This document shows positions 11,835 to 23,091 of a stretch of 64,000 bases of DNA, piece by piece; within the stretch, counting starts at the first letter, position 1; every line of letters begins with the position of its first letter. The notes below the pieces were generated by a model. The model did not search any database. It was given only the letters and a program-made list of their open reading frames with translations, and was not told the origin of the DNA. Source of the stretch: Dryocosmus kuriphilus (Eukaryota > Arthropoda > Insecta > Hymenoptera > Cynipidae); contig CM076196.1 of NCBI GenBank assembly GCA_038277395.1, positions 94,246,385 to 94,310,384 on the forward strand, written 5' to 3'. The position numbers and the translations under genes are program-made.

Positions 11835-12038
11835 GTCGGATTAGATTGCGTCAGATTCGGTACAAAGGGAGTTGCTATTGTGAAACCAGAGGACGGTGGT
11901 GGCTTAGGTCAAGTTGAATTTCTACCTGATAATGTTACTGGAGGAGAAGAAAGTGAATACTATAATGAAAACGATTACGACGACGATGCTGAAGACGACG
12001 CTGAAGATGATGATGGCGAAGACCTATTTGATTACTAA
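11835..12038 (+). CDS. Last exon of the candidate host gene, acidic C-terminus
   Basis: After a T-rich acceptor ending in TAG, an open frame of 67 codons ends at TAA (12036-12038). It reads VGLDCVRFGTKGVAIVKPED, then a Gly-rich turn, QVEFLPDNVTGGEESEYY, and a strongly acidic tail of about 20 Asp/Glu-rich residues ending DLFDY. The intact frame, the sharp acceptor and the biased composition make this the most gene-like non-transposon sequence in the window. It is in phase 0 with the exon at 577-618. Acidic tails are common in nuclear and chromatin-associated proteins, but I cannot name the family. Conservation or transcript data would decide. Confidence 0.5.
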   Translation, partial: VGLDCVRFGTKGVAIVKPEDGGGLGQVEFLPDNVTGGEESEYYNENDYDDDAEDDAEDDDGEDLFDY

Positions 12039-12498
12039 ATATGAAAAAATTACTATTGCCAACACTTATATGATTCTAACTTAACTATAGACCCCTGGCG
12101 GCAATTCAATCCCTCGTCGCAAAACAGAGTATAAGATATTTTTCGAGGAGTGGGAGGCCTGAATGTCGCTCAAACCCAACCAGCTTATATCCCCTCAGTG
12201 TTCGAAAAATATTACATATCCCGTTCTACAATGTGGGGTACAGTTGCTGCCACATAGTATGAGCAAGATTACTCTTGAGACTTGTTACTTCAAAGATTTA
12301 ACTGAGAAAATGATACACGTTGAGAAAAACAAGTAACTAAGTCTACATAACTTGCGTGATTGTACATAATGTCAAGGAGAAATTTTAGCGGCTATAAAGT
12401 TATTTCATGTAAGCGCAGTAGACAACTAGCAGTCCTGACTCAAGTTAAAATAGAGAATTAGCAAAGTTAGACTTATTCAATATATCTGTGGATCACCA
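12039..12498 (+). other. Probable 3' UTR and flank of the host gene
   Basis: Non-coding sequence after the stop at 12038. I see no element here. The nearest AATAAA-type signals are around 12960-13010, beyond the MITE-like repeat. Confidence 0.3.
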
Positions 12499-12822
12499 CC
12501 CTGGCAAAAGTTTCGAATAGAAAAAATTCTATCCTTTTGAATTCTTTTTAATCCGGTGTCTGTTTCCGAACTAAACAGTTTCATTCCAATCTAATCCAAA
12601 GTTGAACCAAATATTTCTATCCGAATAAGGATGGGTTCGAGGAAGAATTTGTAAGAAAGGTGAGCTTCGGATTGAATTTTGAGTTGAAGCACGGATTGAA
12701 AAGGATTTAAAACTTGCTTCGGATAGATTCGGAATGGTTCGGAAACAGATCCCGGAATGAATTGGAATAATTTCGGTTTGGTTCGGAATGAATTTCAATC
12801 CGAAACTTTCGCTAAGGCAGTC
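12499..12822. mobile_element. MITE-like inverted-repeat element, copy 1
   Basis: The ends are imperfectly inverted: CCCTGGCAAAAGTTTCG on the left and CGAAACTTTCGCTAAGGCAG on the right. Inside, a longer inverted pair is visible, with GTCTGTTTCCGAAC at about 12557 against GTTCGGAAACAGAT at about 12737. The interior repeats TTCGGAAT-like words. There is no coding capacity, as expected of a MITE. A related copy lies at 16719-17039. Confidence 0.5.
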
Positions 12823-14800
12823 TTACATTTTTATGCCACAATACATTTATAATTAAATAGCAGTTCAAATCTTCGCTAACATTAAAATGAAAATTCAGAT
12901 AGATTTTTAAATTCCTAAATTTTTCTAAAATAAAAACAGTGTAAAATTACTTGCGGGATCAATAAGCAATTCGAATTTCCCCAATAAAGTTGCCTCAATA
13001 AATATTTCCAAATAGAGAGTATATCAACTATATGCTATTTCATTTTAGTGTCGTATCTTAATTTACTTAGACATACGACTTTCTAGTGAATTAGACTAGG
13101 GGAAGCCTCCCTATATAGTGAACACCAAAGCTTGTAAATTGCATTTAACATAAAGTACGATATACATTCAAGAGCTCTTATGATGCAAATTAAGCTCATA
13201 TAGTATATTCAGCTATGTGATAATATTTGGGTAACAATTAATTCGTAAGTCAATAAAAAGTTTTTGGTATCGTCTTGAGAGGGTGAAAGTTTATCCGTTG
13301 TCGGAAGGTTTGCCCTACAGTGGAAAATCAATTCGACACCGCGAAGCTGAAAAGCATAATGTATTTATACGTCCCTATAATAGTAGATTACGTGCTAAGG
13401 AGAAAAATGCAGCAGTGTGTGAAATTTGCTGTTCAAGCGATGCAAGTGCGGCAATCATAAAAGTCGACAAACTATGTCACCCCTTAGTACGCACTGTACC
13501 TTTTACAGCAACCCCGTTCCAGGCACGAATTTAACTGAACGCAAGCGCAGTAGTTCAAAGCACTGAACTTTCTTCCTCAAGCCAGAAAAGTGATGACATG
13601 GCGTGAGAAAGTATAGAGGCGTGCAACGGGTCACTTTCAGCGTGCTCTTCTAGCTCCGAAAGTCAAACTTTCACAGAAAGCGCTGTGAAAAATATTTTTT
13701 TTTTGTATAGCGTATAGTTTCGCTTTCGGACTTCAAACAAGATTACCTTACCATGCTGCTGTGCTTCTGAACTTTCAGTAAGATCATTTCACCGAGCCGC
13801 TGCACTTGCGTATTCTCATGTAATAACTTTCCAAGAACGCTGGAATCCCGTATAGCAACTTAACCTCAAACCCGGGTTTACGAGTTGACACTTGGTGGAG
13901 TTATTATGAGTAGTGATTTGATTAGACTGATCCCCAGAGATAAGTTAGCATAAATTTCCGACAAATTAACATAAATTACCCAAAAATTACCGTGCATTTC
14001 CAAACAACTATTTAATTTCTTGTTACCTTACATTTCCGGAAATTTTGTTACATTTATAAATTTTCCAGAAATTACCGGTAATTTTTGAAATTTTTGGGTT
14101 TCTTCTGGAACTCTTTGTATACCTTAAATTTTAGGAAAATTTTGGTAATTCATCAAATTAACATAAATGTCCAAAATTTCTAAAACTTCTCTTACTTTAC
14201 GATCAAATTCTTCAAGATAACCTATTCCGGTCTTTGGGTACAAAAAAAGGTTATTTTTTGTCGGCCTAAGTAATTTATCTACACATATTATAATCAAGTT
14301 ATAAGAACTTGACCACTTTCGACTCTGCGTGTCGGAGCAGGAGAGGGGAGGAGCCCCACGCTGAAATTATCTCCTAAAACATAACCACCAAATTGTCAAT
14401 CTTGTGCTACCCTAGGCACAGCGCATTTCACCAAGTGTTTCACCACCGTACAACACGCTAGCCCCAAGTATTCTTCCAGGAAGTCATTCTGCCGCCTGTT
14501 AAATGCAACATCTACCGAACCTCTTACGGATCGTCGCTTCGCTGACCGGATCCCAGTACCATTGTTGCTCAACGATGTTTTTGTGTTCCATTTGTATATT
14601 ACATATTTGAATTGGATAATTATTGAGATTCATAAATTGTTCGCTAAAGAGTGGGTAGAAATTTTATGTCCATTATAACGTTGGTAGAATTCATGTTAAA
14701 AGTCTATCATCGTTAATAAAAATAAAAAACCCAATTTGAATCAGCCTTAGGCAAATTCCAATAGCTGAATGGCGTAATAAGGACCGATTGTAAATAAAAG
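12823..14800. other. Intergenic DNA with weak repeats
   Basis: No gene recognised. An 83-aa plus-strand frame (13283-13534) is Cys/Arg/Lys-rich but matches nothing I know. At about 13955-14210 words such as TTAACATAAAT, AATTACC and TTTCCGGAAATTT recur in both orientations, suggesting another decayed inverted-repeat element. Confidence 0.3.
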
Positions 14801-14999
14801 TAAAAAAATGTTCCCGATAGATAGGAAAATGATAAAATAATATCAAAGAAACAAAGAACTAGAAAAAAATAGAAGCAAAATTGAGGAAGCTGGGTACTTT
14901 AGCCTCGTTTGCCAAAAATAGGCGTGCGAGTTTTGTCAGTAATGCCAAGAGTTAGGCCGTGGAAAGTGAATTAAGAAATATTAAAGGAATCTTAGATAA

Positions 15000-16253
15000 G
15001 GAAGCGTTAAAGATGATAAAATGCCGAACTCTTTAACGCAGAATTTAGAAGTAGAAGGGGAAAACATAGAAATACCGGAAATTATAGAAAAAGAGAGCGC
15101 TTATGAGGAAGGAAATTCGGAATAGTCAAAATAAGAATAGGGAAAATAGATCTACTGAAAGTGAAGTTAGAGAATAAACAGTGAACAGAATCTTAGAATT
15201 CGTAATACTGTGAAGTAGAGAATTAGATTTCGGAGAAGAAGAACCGACGGAAACGATGGATGCAATAAGGAGAAACATAGTACATGTACCGACACGATTA
15301 CATATAAAATGTAAAACAGCAAGCACAACTTTCTTTAAATACAGATATACCTTAGGTAATTGTCGATTACCGGATGACATAAGTTATAGATTAGAATATT
15401 AGGATTTAGAAACTGATAGGATAAATAAAGAAATTGAAAATAAGAAAAAAAATTTTTAATATTAGAAAAAGAGAAAGAACAATTAGAATCAGAAGAGAAA
15501 TGAAACAGTTATTTGAAAAACTGTTACCGCGTCCAAGTCTAGAAAGACATTTAAGAAAAACGTACGTGAATTAAAGGATAGAGTGCAAAGTTTACATTTC
15601 AAGAAACACTTTTTCAAGTTTTACAGAATTTGAAATTTTAGGACGTGAATGGAAGACAGAGTTAGAAAAATCAAAGATTAGAGGTGTGCAACTTAGCATT
15701 TTAGGTAAAGGAGACAATAAAAATTTAAAAATTCAGAAGAATTAGCAAAATAAAGATAGCCACGATAATTGTGAAAATAAAGACCAGAATAGTGAAAACA
15801 AACACAATCGAGATTAAAATCAGCAAAGACAGTTTAAACCATGATATCAAAATCAAAGTATTAAAAAACATTTTCAGCCAAGGTTTTCAAATGGAAATCA
15901 TAAGTTTTTTAATCCTAGATTTTAATATAGCAATCAGCGTTTTCAAAATAATTCAAGATTCCCAGGAAATCCGAAGTTTTCCAAACAATAATAATATTAA
16001 ACAGAAACAACCAGCGGTTGAATTGTTTAACGTAATTAATCTGCTGTTTGGAAACTCACATTTAATTAAATTAGGAGCAGAATAAAAATAATAAAAGTTC
16101 ATATCAAGGACAAAATAGCAATAAGAGTGAAATGAATCCAAATGCATAACATTTAGTCTATCCGAATTTAGGAATTCTAAATCAAATGAGAAAACAACCA
16201 ATTCCATGCTACAATTGCAAGAAAGTAGGACACTTTCAACGTAATTGTTAGTA
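15000..16253 (+). pseudogene. Gag remnant of Gypsy A
   Basis: Broken plus-strand frames, Lys/Glu-rich early and Asn/Gln-rich late. They end in one clear CCHC knuckle, CYNCKKVGHFQRNC (about 16210-16250), followed by a stop. The knuckle identifies the nucleocapsid end of gag. Upstream text is interrupted by many stops, so no intact capsid can be read. Confidence 0.55.
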
Positions 16254-16283
16254 CAATATACATAGATCAGCGAAACAGAAGCG

Positions 16284-16580
16284 GTGGCTAGTAAGGCGGA
16301 AGATAGCCAACACAAGCAGAGACTGCCAAAGTATTTAGATTCAGACATAAACAGCCCGAACGAAACAAGATTTCACTTAATGATAGACTTTAAAGATCAC
16401 AAGTTTAGTGTGTCGGTTGATACCGGTGCAGCTCACTCATATATTGGTGAAATATTTTTAAAACGGTAAAAGACTTAGATTATAAAGTTAAGAAACTGAT
16501 AAATAATATATTGATGTCGCGAATGGCCAAAAGGTAAAAATAGCAGGTCCGTTGTTAATTCCAATAAAGATAGGTCATGT
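16284..16580 (+). pseudogene. Retropepsin remnant of Gypsy A
   Basis: The frame contains FSVSVDTGAAHSYIG (about 16405-16450), the catalytic DTGA of an LTR-element aspartic protease, which dimerises to process the polyprotein. The frame stops at 16467. Later text in other frames (GPLLIPIKIGH, then a remnant near the ILG-type flap end) shows frameshifts. A MITE interrupts the sequence from 16719. Confidence 0.65.
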
Positions 16581-16718
16581 TAAATAATATTTACTATTTA
16601 GACTGGTATCTGATCTAAGATCGATAGGTATAATAGTTACGAGCATAATAAGAAGAATAGATTTGAAAACGGATTTTGAGCAAAAAATTTGTTGGTTACC
16701 GTAATCATCACAAATTAT

Positions 16719-17039
16719 TCCTGGTAGAAATTTATGATAGAAAGTTGTTTTTAAGTCTATCCAATTATTTCCATTTCTTCCTAAACCTTGCAGAAATCTG
16801 CATCCGATTCTTTCCGAAAATTTCTGATAGGAAATCAATATCAGATTTTAACAAAAAATGTTGCTAATTTCATTTATAATTGAGTTGTAAGCAATTGGCA
16901 CTAACTTATATTCTTTGATCAGAATTGTTCAAAATTTCTGATAGAATCGAAAAGTTTCGGATGAAGATTTCGGAAAGAATCTGAAAAAAAATGTACACAA
17001 AACTATCCGAAATGTTCTTTCCGAAATTTTTAACAGGGA
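16719..17039. mobile_element. MITE-like inverted-repeat element, copy 2
   Basis: The terminal sequences TCCTGGTAGAAATTT (left) and AAATTTTTAACAGGGA (right) are imperfect inverted repeats. Internal words ATTCTTTCCGAAAATTTCTGATA and TTTCGGAAAGAATCTG face each other. It lies within the Gypsy A protease region and resembles copy 1 at 12499-12822. Confidence 0.5.
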
Positions 17040-17112
17040 TGTATTCAATAAAAGCACATCCAGTAAAAATGCAGAAACCTTTATATAGACATAATGAAGA
17101 TGAACAGATAAA

Positions 17113-17117
17113 GCTAG
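17113..17117. repeat. Target-site duplication of Gypsy B, left
   Basis: GCTAG directly before the LTR start. The same five bases follow the right LTR at 22653-22657. Gypsy integrases make 4-6-bp duplications. Confidence 0.7.
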
Positions 17118-17427
17118 TGTGGTAGACTAATATATCTACGAAACAAATATAACACTGATGTAGAATATAAAGTCAAATATTTACTTCTATACGAAACAAA
17201 AATGTTGGACGTGTATAAAAAATTTTATCGACTGATAACTCCTCGGTTCAGGTCCGATTACCTGAGGCTTCACATTTCGCTCTCTATCCCTTATCAAGGG
17301 CGGCATGACGTTTAGGTTAGCCCTTCCAAAATCGCCTGTCTTATCCTTTTCCATGAAATAACCACGTCACCTTCCTGCTCCTCTCCTTCTCCTCTCCTGC
17401 TCTTTACTCTACAAAATATTCCCCACA
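17118..17427 (-). repeat. LTR of Gypsy B (3' LTR on the minus strand)
   Basis: Starts TGTGGTAGAC and ends CCCCACA. It aligns along its whole length with 22351-22652, sharing for instance AACACTGATGTAGAATATAA and CCTTTTCCATGAAATAA. Confidence 0.8.
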
Positions 17428-17653
17428 ATCGACCATCTTGATGCTGATCGTCCTCGAGCAGGTTTGCTTTTCACTGATACTATAAAGAATGAAACAAACG
17501 AATTTTTTTTAACATGACACTCAAGCCTTGCTGTGATTTCAAGAATAGAAAAGGAGTGATCAATTCCTTAAAAACATCTTTGAATTGAAAATTTCAATGG
17601 CGTATTAGAAAAAAAAACAATACAATTATATATGTAAAACCTAGCCAACAGCC

Positions 17654-17935
17654 TTGCCAGGGGTTTTGGCAACTGAGTGCGTGACACTGTGCATTGGTTC
17701 TGTTGAGAGAATGGATGAAAAACGCTTAGCAAAGCAAGTATATCTCGGAAAAGTGAACGGCCATGCACTGAGAGTGAGACCGAGGAAGGAATGGTGGGAT
17801 AATATGAATGAAACTCTCCAGCAAAAATATATACAGGGCCATATTAATACAAGAGCTTGCATGAAAATGTGTGTGGGTATAAGGGAAGCAAATTTGTATG
17901 TTAGGATAGAGATGTATGTCGAAAAATTGTGAATA
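17654..17935 (+). pseudogene. C-terminal scrap of a non-LTR retrotransposon ORF
   Basis: A 92-aa frame contains GSVERMDEKRLAKQVYLGKV and RVRPRKEWWDNM. This resembles the common LINE ending in which a His-Val-x-Arg-Met motif is followed by RGRPRKxWxD. It is orientated opposite to Gypsy B and sits where B's integrase should be. It is probably a secondary, 5'-truncated insertion. Confidence 0.5.
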
Positions 17936-18238
17936 AGAAACGTGTGAAGATCGCCTGAAATTAACGATTTTGAATACTCATGGACCCTGCTGGAGGACTT
18001 TGCCTAGTGAATATGGACTGGATCTAGCGCGTGAATCCTCATATGTCTGTACGATGCTGTCCACCAGGAGTGATTGCTAGAGAAATCGGTCAGCGACCTG
18101 GGTTGGAGCAGTGTTGTGGGACTAGTGTGTTCTTTGAATGACCTGCATGCGACTTCAGGATCAATCTATAAATTCCTATACGTACTCCTTTCGTTCCACA
18201 ATCATACAAATTTCCTAATCCCTGGTAATGTAACGAGG

Positions 18239-19500
18239 CTAGAACCGAGAGAATTTACTCTTACCCAGAAGGGGAAACGTCTTCCTAAAAACTACTCCGC
18301 CTTTTAGTTCATAATTATCGGAGTACTGTTCAACTGCCAACTGATTATCGCCCGATTCTAATATTTTTTTAAATATTTCAATGTCCCTATCTTGCAATTG
18401 CGTTGCTTTAATCCACTCTGATGGAGTGATATCTATATATAAACATTCCACTTTTGCTCTTCCGGACTGGTTTTTCGTCTATTATATGCAACGACCTTTT
18501 TGCCTTATCTCTATCTTTGCATCAACATAGCACCCATCTTAATCGAACACGCATCCGTATTTTCGGTGTCTGAAATCGCATAAAAAATGAGCAATATTGG
18601 TCGAGACGATAAAATTTCCTTAACTTCCCTTACCATGATTGACTTCTTAACTGCACATTCCTAAACAACGTTCCCTTATAACAGCCTCGTTAATGGGGCT
18701 ACCCATTTTGCAAAATTAACGAAGAATTTGCGAAAATAACCAGCGAGCCCTAAAAATTGTCGCAACTGCTTCATATTTTTCGGATCTGTCGTTCTAAACA
18801 GTGCTGCTATTTTCCTCGCCCCGGCTGTACGCCCGTTGCTGAAGTCTCTCTCCCGAGCTATTCTATTCTAGTTTTGAAAAAGTGAAATTTCTTAAGTTCA
18901 AGGTCAAGTTGTGTTTTTTTTAAATCTCAAAAAAAATTTCCAACTCCTGAAAACCTTCTTCGCTACTCCCAACCGCTAATCAAACGTCGTCAATATATAC
19001 CAAGGCGTTGTATCCTCCAATACTTCTCGCATTACTTTCTGAAATATGGCCGGCGAATTTGTTAAACCCATCTCCATCCTGATTTCAGATCTAGAGAAAT
19101 AAAACATAACTTTCCTCCTAATTTATCAATAAAAGCCTCTATCAGTGGAAGAGGAAATATATTTCACCTCGTGAATCTATTTAAATCGCAATAATCGACA
19201 ACTAATCGCCTATTCTTACTTTCTCTGATGATGCCGCTCGCTATGAGCATAGCAATGATTTCCAGTAATATTTCTCGTTCCCTTTTTAAAATACAATATG
19301 GTCAGATTTGTATCGCATCATTACTAATCAACTCTATTTTCATCTCCCCAACGTTCGACTTACTAAACTCCTCCATTTTTAAATCTATGTTTTTGCGATA
19401 ACGGTTTAACTATTCTATCAATCGATTTCGAAATTCCGGACTTAATTATCCACAATACACGTCCTTTTCCTGGAAGACACTAATGTCAATCTGGATAATA
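18239..19500 (-). pseudogene. RT / RNase H / pre-integrase remnant of Gypsy B
   Basis: Minus-strand text includes RLVVDYCDLNRF and FISLDLKSGW (RT finger and motif A region, about 19210-19070). Further on, NCDNF.GSLVIFANSSLILQN stands for the post-palm segment (about 18770-18700). A 70-aa frame (18451-18239) with PSEWIKATQLQDRDIEIFKK is typical of the stretch between RNase H and the integrase zinc finger. Frameshifts and stops are dense. The YxDD box is not readable. Confidence 0.55.
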
Positions 19501-19513
19501 CAATCCGCCTATA

Positions 19514-20845
19514 CGAGGCACGTCCAGAAAGTAAGTGTGCTCAATTTATGTAGGCTTCAAAAAAATTTTATTAAAACAAAGCCATAGTTGGTTACACTTG
19601 TACATATGTAAGTTATTTTTCGACATAGTCACCATCCCTCTCGATGCAAGTGGTGAGCCGCGGGATCAATTTTTTTATGTCTGCCTCGAAGAAGTCTCCC
19701 GCCAGCTCTTTCGCCCACTTCTCCACCTCCCCCTTCACCTCGTCGTCCTTTTAAAACTTGTTTCCACCCAAATGCACCTTCAGGGAAGTGAAGAGATGGA
19801 AATCTGAAGGGGCCAAGTCAAGAAAATACGGGGGGTGGTTCAAAACGTCCCATCCAAAAGAATCCAGGGGTTGCTTTGTAGCGTTGGCCGTGTGAGGTTT
19901 GGCATTGTCATGCAGCAGGCAGCCTCCCTTCGTCAGCATGCCGCTCCTTTTATTCTGAATCCCCTTTCTTAATTTTTTCAGCATATTACAGTATCTTGTC
20001 GCGTTGATGGTCTCCCCGTGAGGCAGATATTCAATCAAAATTATGCCTTTATGGTCCCAAAATACGGATGCCATGATTTCTTTGGCTGAAATTGTGGTTT
20101 TGAATTTCCTTGCGGAGGGTGACAAGGTGTGGTGCCATTGTTGAAACAACCTCTTAGTTTCAGGCGTGTATTGGGCAACCCAAGTTTCATCTCCAGTAAC
20201 AATAGAATAGAGAACATCATCGTCTTCGCGTTCGTAACGCTCCAAAAACTCTTTGGAGCTCTGCACTCGATTCAACTTGTGATGTTCTGTCAGCTGTTTT
20301 GGGACCCACCTCGCGGACAATTTCCGATATCCGAGAGTTTCTGTGATTATTTCGTATAACAGGGATCTGAATATTTGCGGAAACATCGCAGAAAGGTCAT
20401 CTAACGTCAATCTGCGATCGTCACGGACCGCAATCTCGATTTTTTCCACAATTTCGTCAGTCACAGTTGAAGGTCTTCCGCTCCTCTGATCGTCATGCAT
20501 GGAAGTACGGCCATTTTTAAATTCGCGACACCACTTGTACACACTTGTACGATTCATAGCTCCATTACCGTAAGCAGTTTTCACCTCATTATAAATCTCA
20601 ACTGGAGTTTATCCCTTCACAACGAGGTAGTGAATGACGGCGCGAATTTCGCACTTGGCGGGAGATACGACCGACATTTTTCGCGAGAGATGCTACTGCG
20701 TCAAGAGTTTTCAACACACTAACCTTAGATTGGTCTCGTTTTGAAGAGGAGGTGTCAGGCTATGCGACAGTGTTGCCAATATGTCGATAAAGTATTCCCT
20801 ACGGCTGTGAGAGTACCAGTGCACTTACTTTCTGGACGTGCCTCG
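19514..20845 (-). mobile_element. Full-length mariner element (1.33 kb)
   Basis: Near-perfect terminal inverted repeats (CGAGGCACGTCCAGAAAGTAAGTG at the left, its complement at 20822-20845) are flanked by TA on both sides (19512-19513 and 20846-20847), the mariner target duplication. One transposase frame fills the interior on the minus strand. It lies inside Gypsy B between its protease and RT, so it is younger than B. Confidence 0.93.
19613..20677 (-). pseudogene. Mariner transposase with two nonsense codons
   Basis: The frame from ATG at 20677 to TAA at 19613 is 355 codons, the usual mariner length, and stays in register throughout. The N-terminal helix-turn-helix region (GAMNRTSVYKWCREF) is followed by the catalytic triad: VTGDETWV, LHDNAKPH, then PSDFHLF with 34 residues between the last two aspartates (D,D34D). 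Two stops break it: TAA at codon 23 (20611-20609) and TAA at codon 309 (19753-19751). The catalytic domain between them, about 285 residues, is open and keeps all three acidic residues. Apart from the stops it looks young. Confidence 0.92.
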
Positions 20846-20923
20846 TATTTTCCTTTCTAAATATTTTAATGTCGGTAGCATTAGAAGGCCTTCCCATTCC
20901 CGATTTAATAATATTCCGCCCGA

Positions 20924-21130
20924 TTAGTATCGATTTGGCAAATGACAATGCTGCACTTTAAACACTTCAATCCTATGAGTAACCTCATCCGTTTTTATAT
21001 TAACCTTAGAATAGTCCAATGGGTCTACTTCTGCAAGAATAAGCCCTGTCAATACTATATTCGATCGTATAGAAATTAAGTTAAATTCTCGGGCTACACT
21101 TTCTCTCATAATCGAACACTCGCCTCCCAT
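20924..21130 (-). pseudogene. Protease remnant of Gypsy B
   Basis: The minus-strand frame begins MGGECSIMRESVAREFNL, preceded by Asp in the upstream codons, so the active-site loop reads D-M-G-G where retropepsins have D-T/S-G. The rest resembles the flap and second-strand region. It lies between the knuckle frame and the mariner insertion, consistent with gag-protease order. Confidence 0.5.
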
Positions 21131-21216
21131 ATCAAAGTTGCATACACTTTCCTGCTCGCTAACCTGACACGTTTTGAGCCGCCTGTTCCTGTTTCCTGAC
21201 TCTACCTCTTAAACCG

Positions 21217-21456
21217 CTAACGAAAGCACCGATCCTTCCCGGCTAGTCGTGCGGACCTCTTCTGCCCCTCTTTCTGTAACCTCTTATAACACTTTTCTTG
21301 CTTATGTCTGGCCTTGCCACAGAATGTGCATTGAGCCTTAATTGCTTCCCCTTCTCGACCTTCGTACATTTCTTGTGAGTTCGTAGGACTCGGGCAAAAT
21401 CGTTTTACGTGACATTTTTGTGCGCACATAAAACATTCATCGCTTTTATGATACAT
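21217..21456 (-). pseudogene. Gag zinc-knuckle frame of Gypsy B
   Basis: Two intact CX2CX4HX4C knuckles, CFMCAQKCHVKRFC and CTFCGKARHKQEKC, are separated by about 30 residues, with a basic tail. This is the nucleocapsid end of gag, which binds element RNA. The frame is interrupted upstream. Confidence 0.7.
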
Positions 21457-21459
21457 TTT

Positions 21460-22290
21460 CCACTTTTCTATCTATTCCGCCTGTTATGTACTCTTAACAA
21501 CCCTTATATTCTTTCCATCTTTAGTCTCTTTATTCTTATTTAAATTTGAAAAAATGCTCAACCGATTATTTAGTTCTGCTACGGTTTTACATCATGCTGC
21601 TAAAACAATCTCTTCAGACAATTCTAGCTTTAGTGTATTTATTTTACCTAATTTTTTAAAACAATATGTTTGTAAATCTTGGTCGGAAGTACTTTTAAAA
21701 AGAACCGTGTCTTCCATCAATTTCCCAAAATATTCTTCTTCTTCCGGAAATTGTTTAATTAATGCCAAGGAAAAGACTTACCACGTTAGCAAAGAATTTG
21801 TGAACCATCATTCCATAACTGTGCATTTCCCTTTAGTGTAAATACTGCTAAATACAATCTAGTTTTGTCATCCCACTCATACGTCTCTGAGCATAACTCT
21901 ACATTACGTACACATTCTTTTGCCAGAATTTGCTTTGCCACTGGAACAAATTCTGCTAAAATTTCTCGTTAATAAAATGAGAACGCTGCGAACCCATTTT
22001 CAAATTACCTGAAAAAACTTACGTCAATTTGGCTAAATCAAACTCACAGTTTGCAGACCTTCTTGGAGATAGACTATGCATACGCGTTTCCCGTCTATCG
22101 TTGCGTCTACTGCCCTCGTGTCCTCTCCTCCTTTGTCTTGATCGCTCCCGGTCTTCGCTAGGATTTCCGAGTGCATTCCGTCGTCTTCTGCTGCAAGAGC
22201 TACTTCTTCTTTCCCTTTGATTACGTCGATCTTGAGAAGGCATATTATCTCTCTTGTATCACTCTTTTTCACCTTTGCACTAAATCGCAT
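21460..22290 (-). pseudogene. Gag N-terminal remnant of Gypsy B
   Basis: Two overlapping minus-strand frames near 22290-22019, one Arg/Ser-rich (RRSSSCSRRRRN), mark the beginning of gag just inside the LTR and primer site. Between 22000 and 21460 the frame is repeatedly broken. Confidence 0.4.
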
Positions 22291-22350
22291 TCTTATACAT
22301 ATCCCTATATAGCGCGTATGATTTCTGATTTTCGAATCCCACTTCTGATC

Positions 22351-22652
22351 TCTGGTGGAATAATATATCTACTAAATAAATATAACACTGATGTAGAATA
22401 TAAAGTCAACTATTTATTCCTATATTAAGCAAAGATGGTGGACCGATATATAAGACTGTATCTAATTATCAACAACTCGGTTCAGCCCCGACTACCTGAG
22501 GCTTCACCTTTCGCACGTAATCCCCTGTCGAGGGCTGCTTGATGTTTAGATTAGGCCTTCCAAGGTCATCTATCCTATCCTTTTCCATGAAATAATTATG
22601 TCACCTTCCTTTCTTCATCTTCCTGCCCTTTACTCTCCAAAATATTCCCAAC
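22351..22652 (-). repeat. LTR of Gypsy B (5' LTR on the minus strand)
   Basis: Partner of 17118-17427, in direct orientation with scattered substitutions and small indels. It is followed by GCTAG, the target duplication. Confidence 0.8.
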
Positions 22653-22685
22653 GCTAGAAAAAGGGAAGGGAAATATAGTAATATT

Positions 22686-23091
22686 ATGGATATTGACAGA
22701 GAAACCATTAGGATAGAAAATGATAGGAGATTCAAATTCCGGTCAAAGATTAGTTTTCGGAATCAGATGGAAGGGGCAAAGACAGATTTGCTACCGTGCG
22801 AAGGCTCAGCTCCTATCGAACTACACCCCATCTCACCACAACCCCTCCTTACAGGTAACATTCGAGAATAAGCTCAGCAAGCCCAGCTGGAAAAGGCCTG
22901 TCGCCTCGACTCCCAAACCCTTTAATACGAGTAACATAATACTGGATCAAGCCACTGCGGGCTTCAGTAAATTAGGTAAGCAAGCTAATCAAAACATAAA
23001 AAAAGATAGGATGGAAATAAAGAAAGACAGAAACAAAACAGAGAGCGAAAATATTACAAATACGATTAGTGTTCTAGAAATAGTGCAATAA
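22686..23091 (+). pseudogene. Protease-RT linker region of Gypsy A
   Basis: Overlapping plus-strand frames of 61 and 123 aa, Lys/Asn/Pro-rich, without a recognised domain. They lie between the protease remnant and RT and are probably the variable linker of pol. Confidence 0.3.

Larger units (their letters stand above)
14800..17112 (+). mobile_element. Gypsy element A, gag-protease part
   Basis: The left part of a plus-strand Ty3/Gypsy retrotransposon. Gag remnants, a zinc knuckle and a retropepsin start are here. The polymerase and integrase continue at 22653 beyond the inserted element B. The GCTAG at 17113-17117 is repeated at 22653-22657, so removing one copy plus element B rejoins element A. 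I did not identify LTRs for element A. Confidence 0.6.
17118..22652 (-). mobile_element. Gypsy element B with both LTRs, host to a mariner
   Basis: Bounded by two direct repeats of about 300-310 bp (17118-17427 and 22351-22652). The coding order on the minus strand is gag, knuckles, protease, RT, then the region before integrase. At the 5' side on the minus strand, next to the LTR at 22351, TTCGAATCCCACTTCTGA (22331-22348) matches the T-arm/acceptor end of a Leu/Ser-type tRNA, as expected of a primer-binding site. The integrase core is missing; a LINE scrap occupies part of that place. A mariner splits protease from RT. All frames are broken. Confidence 0.75.
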
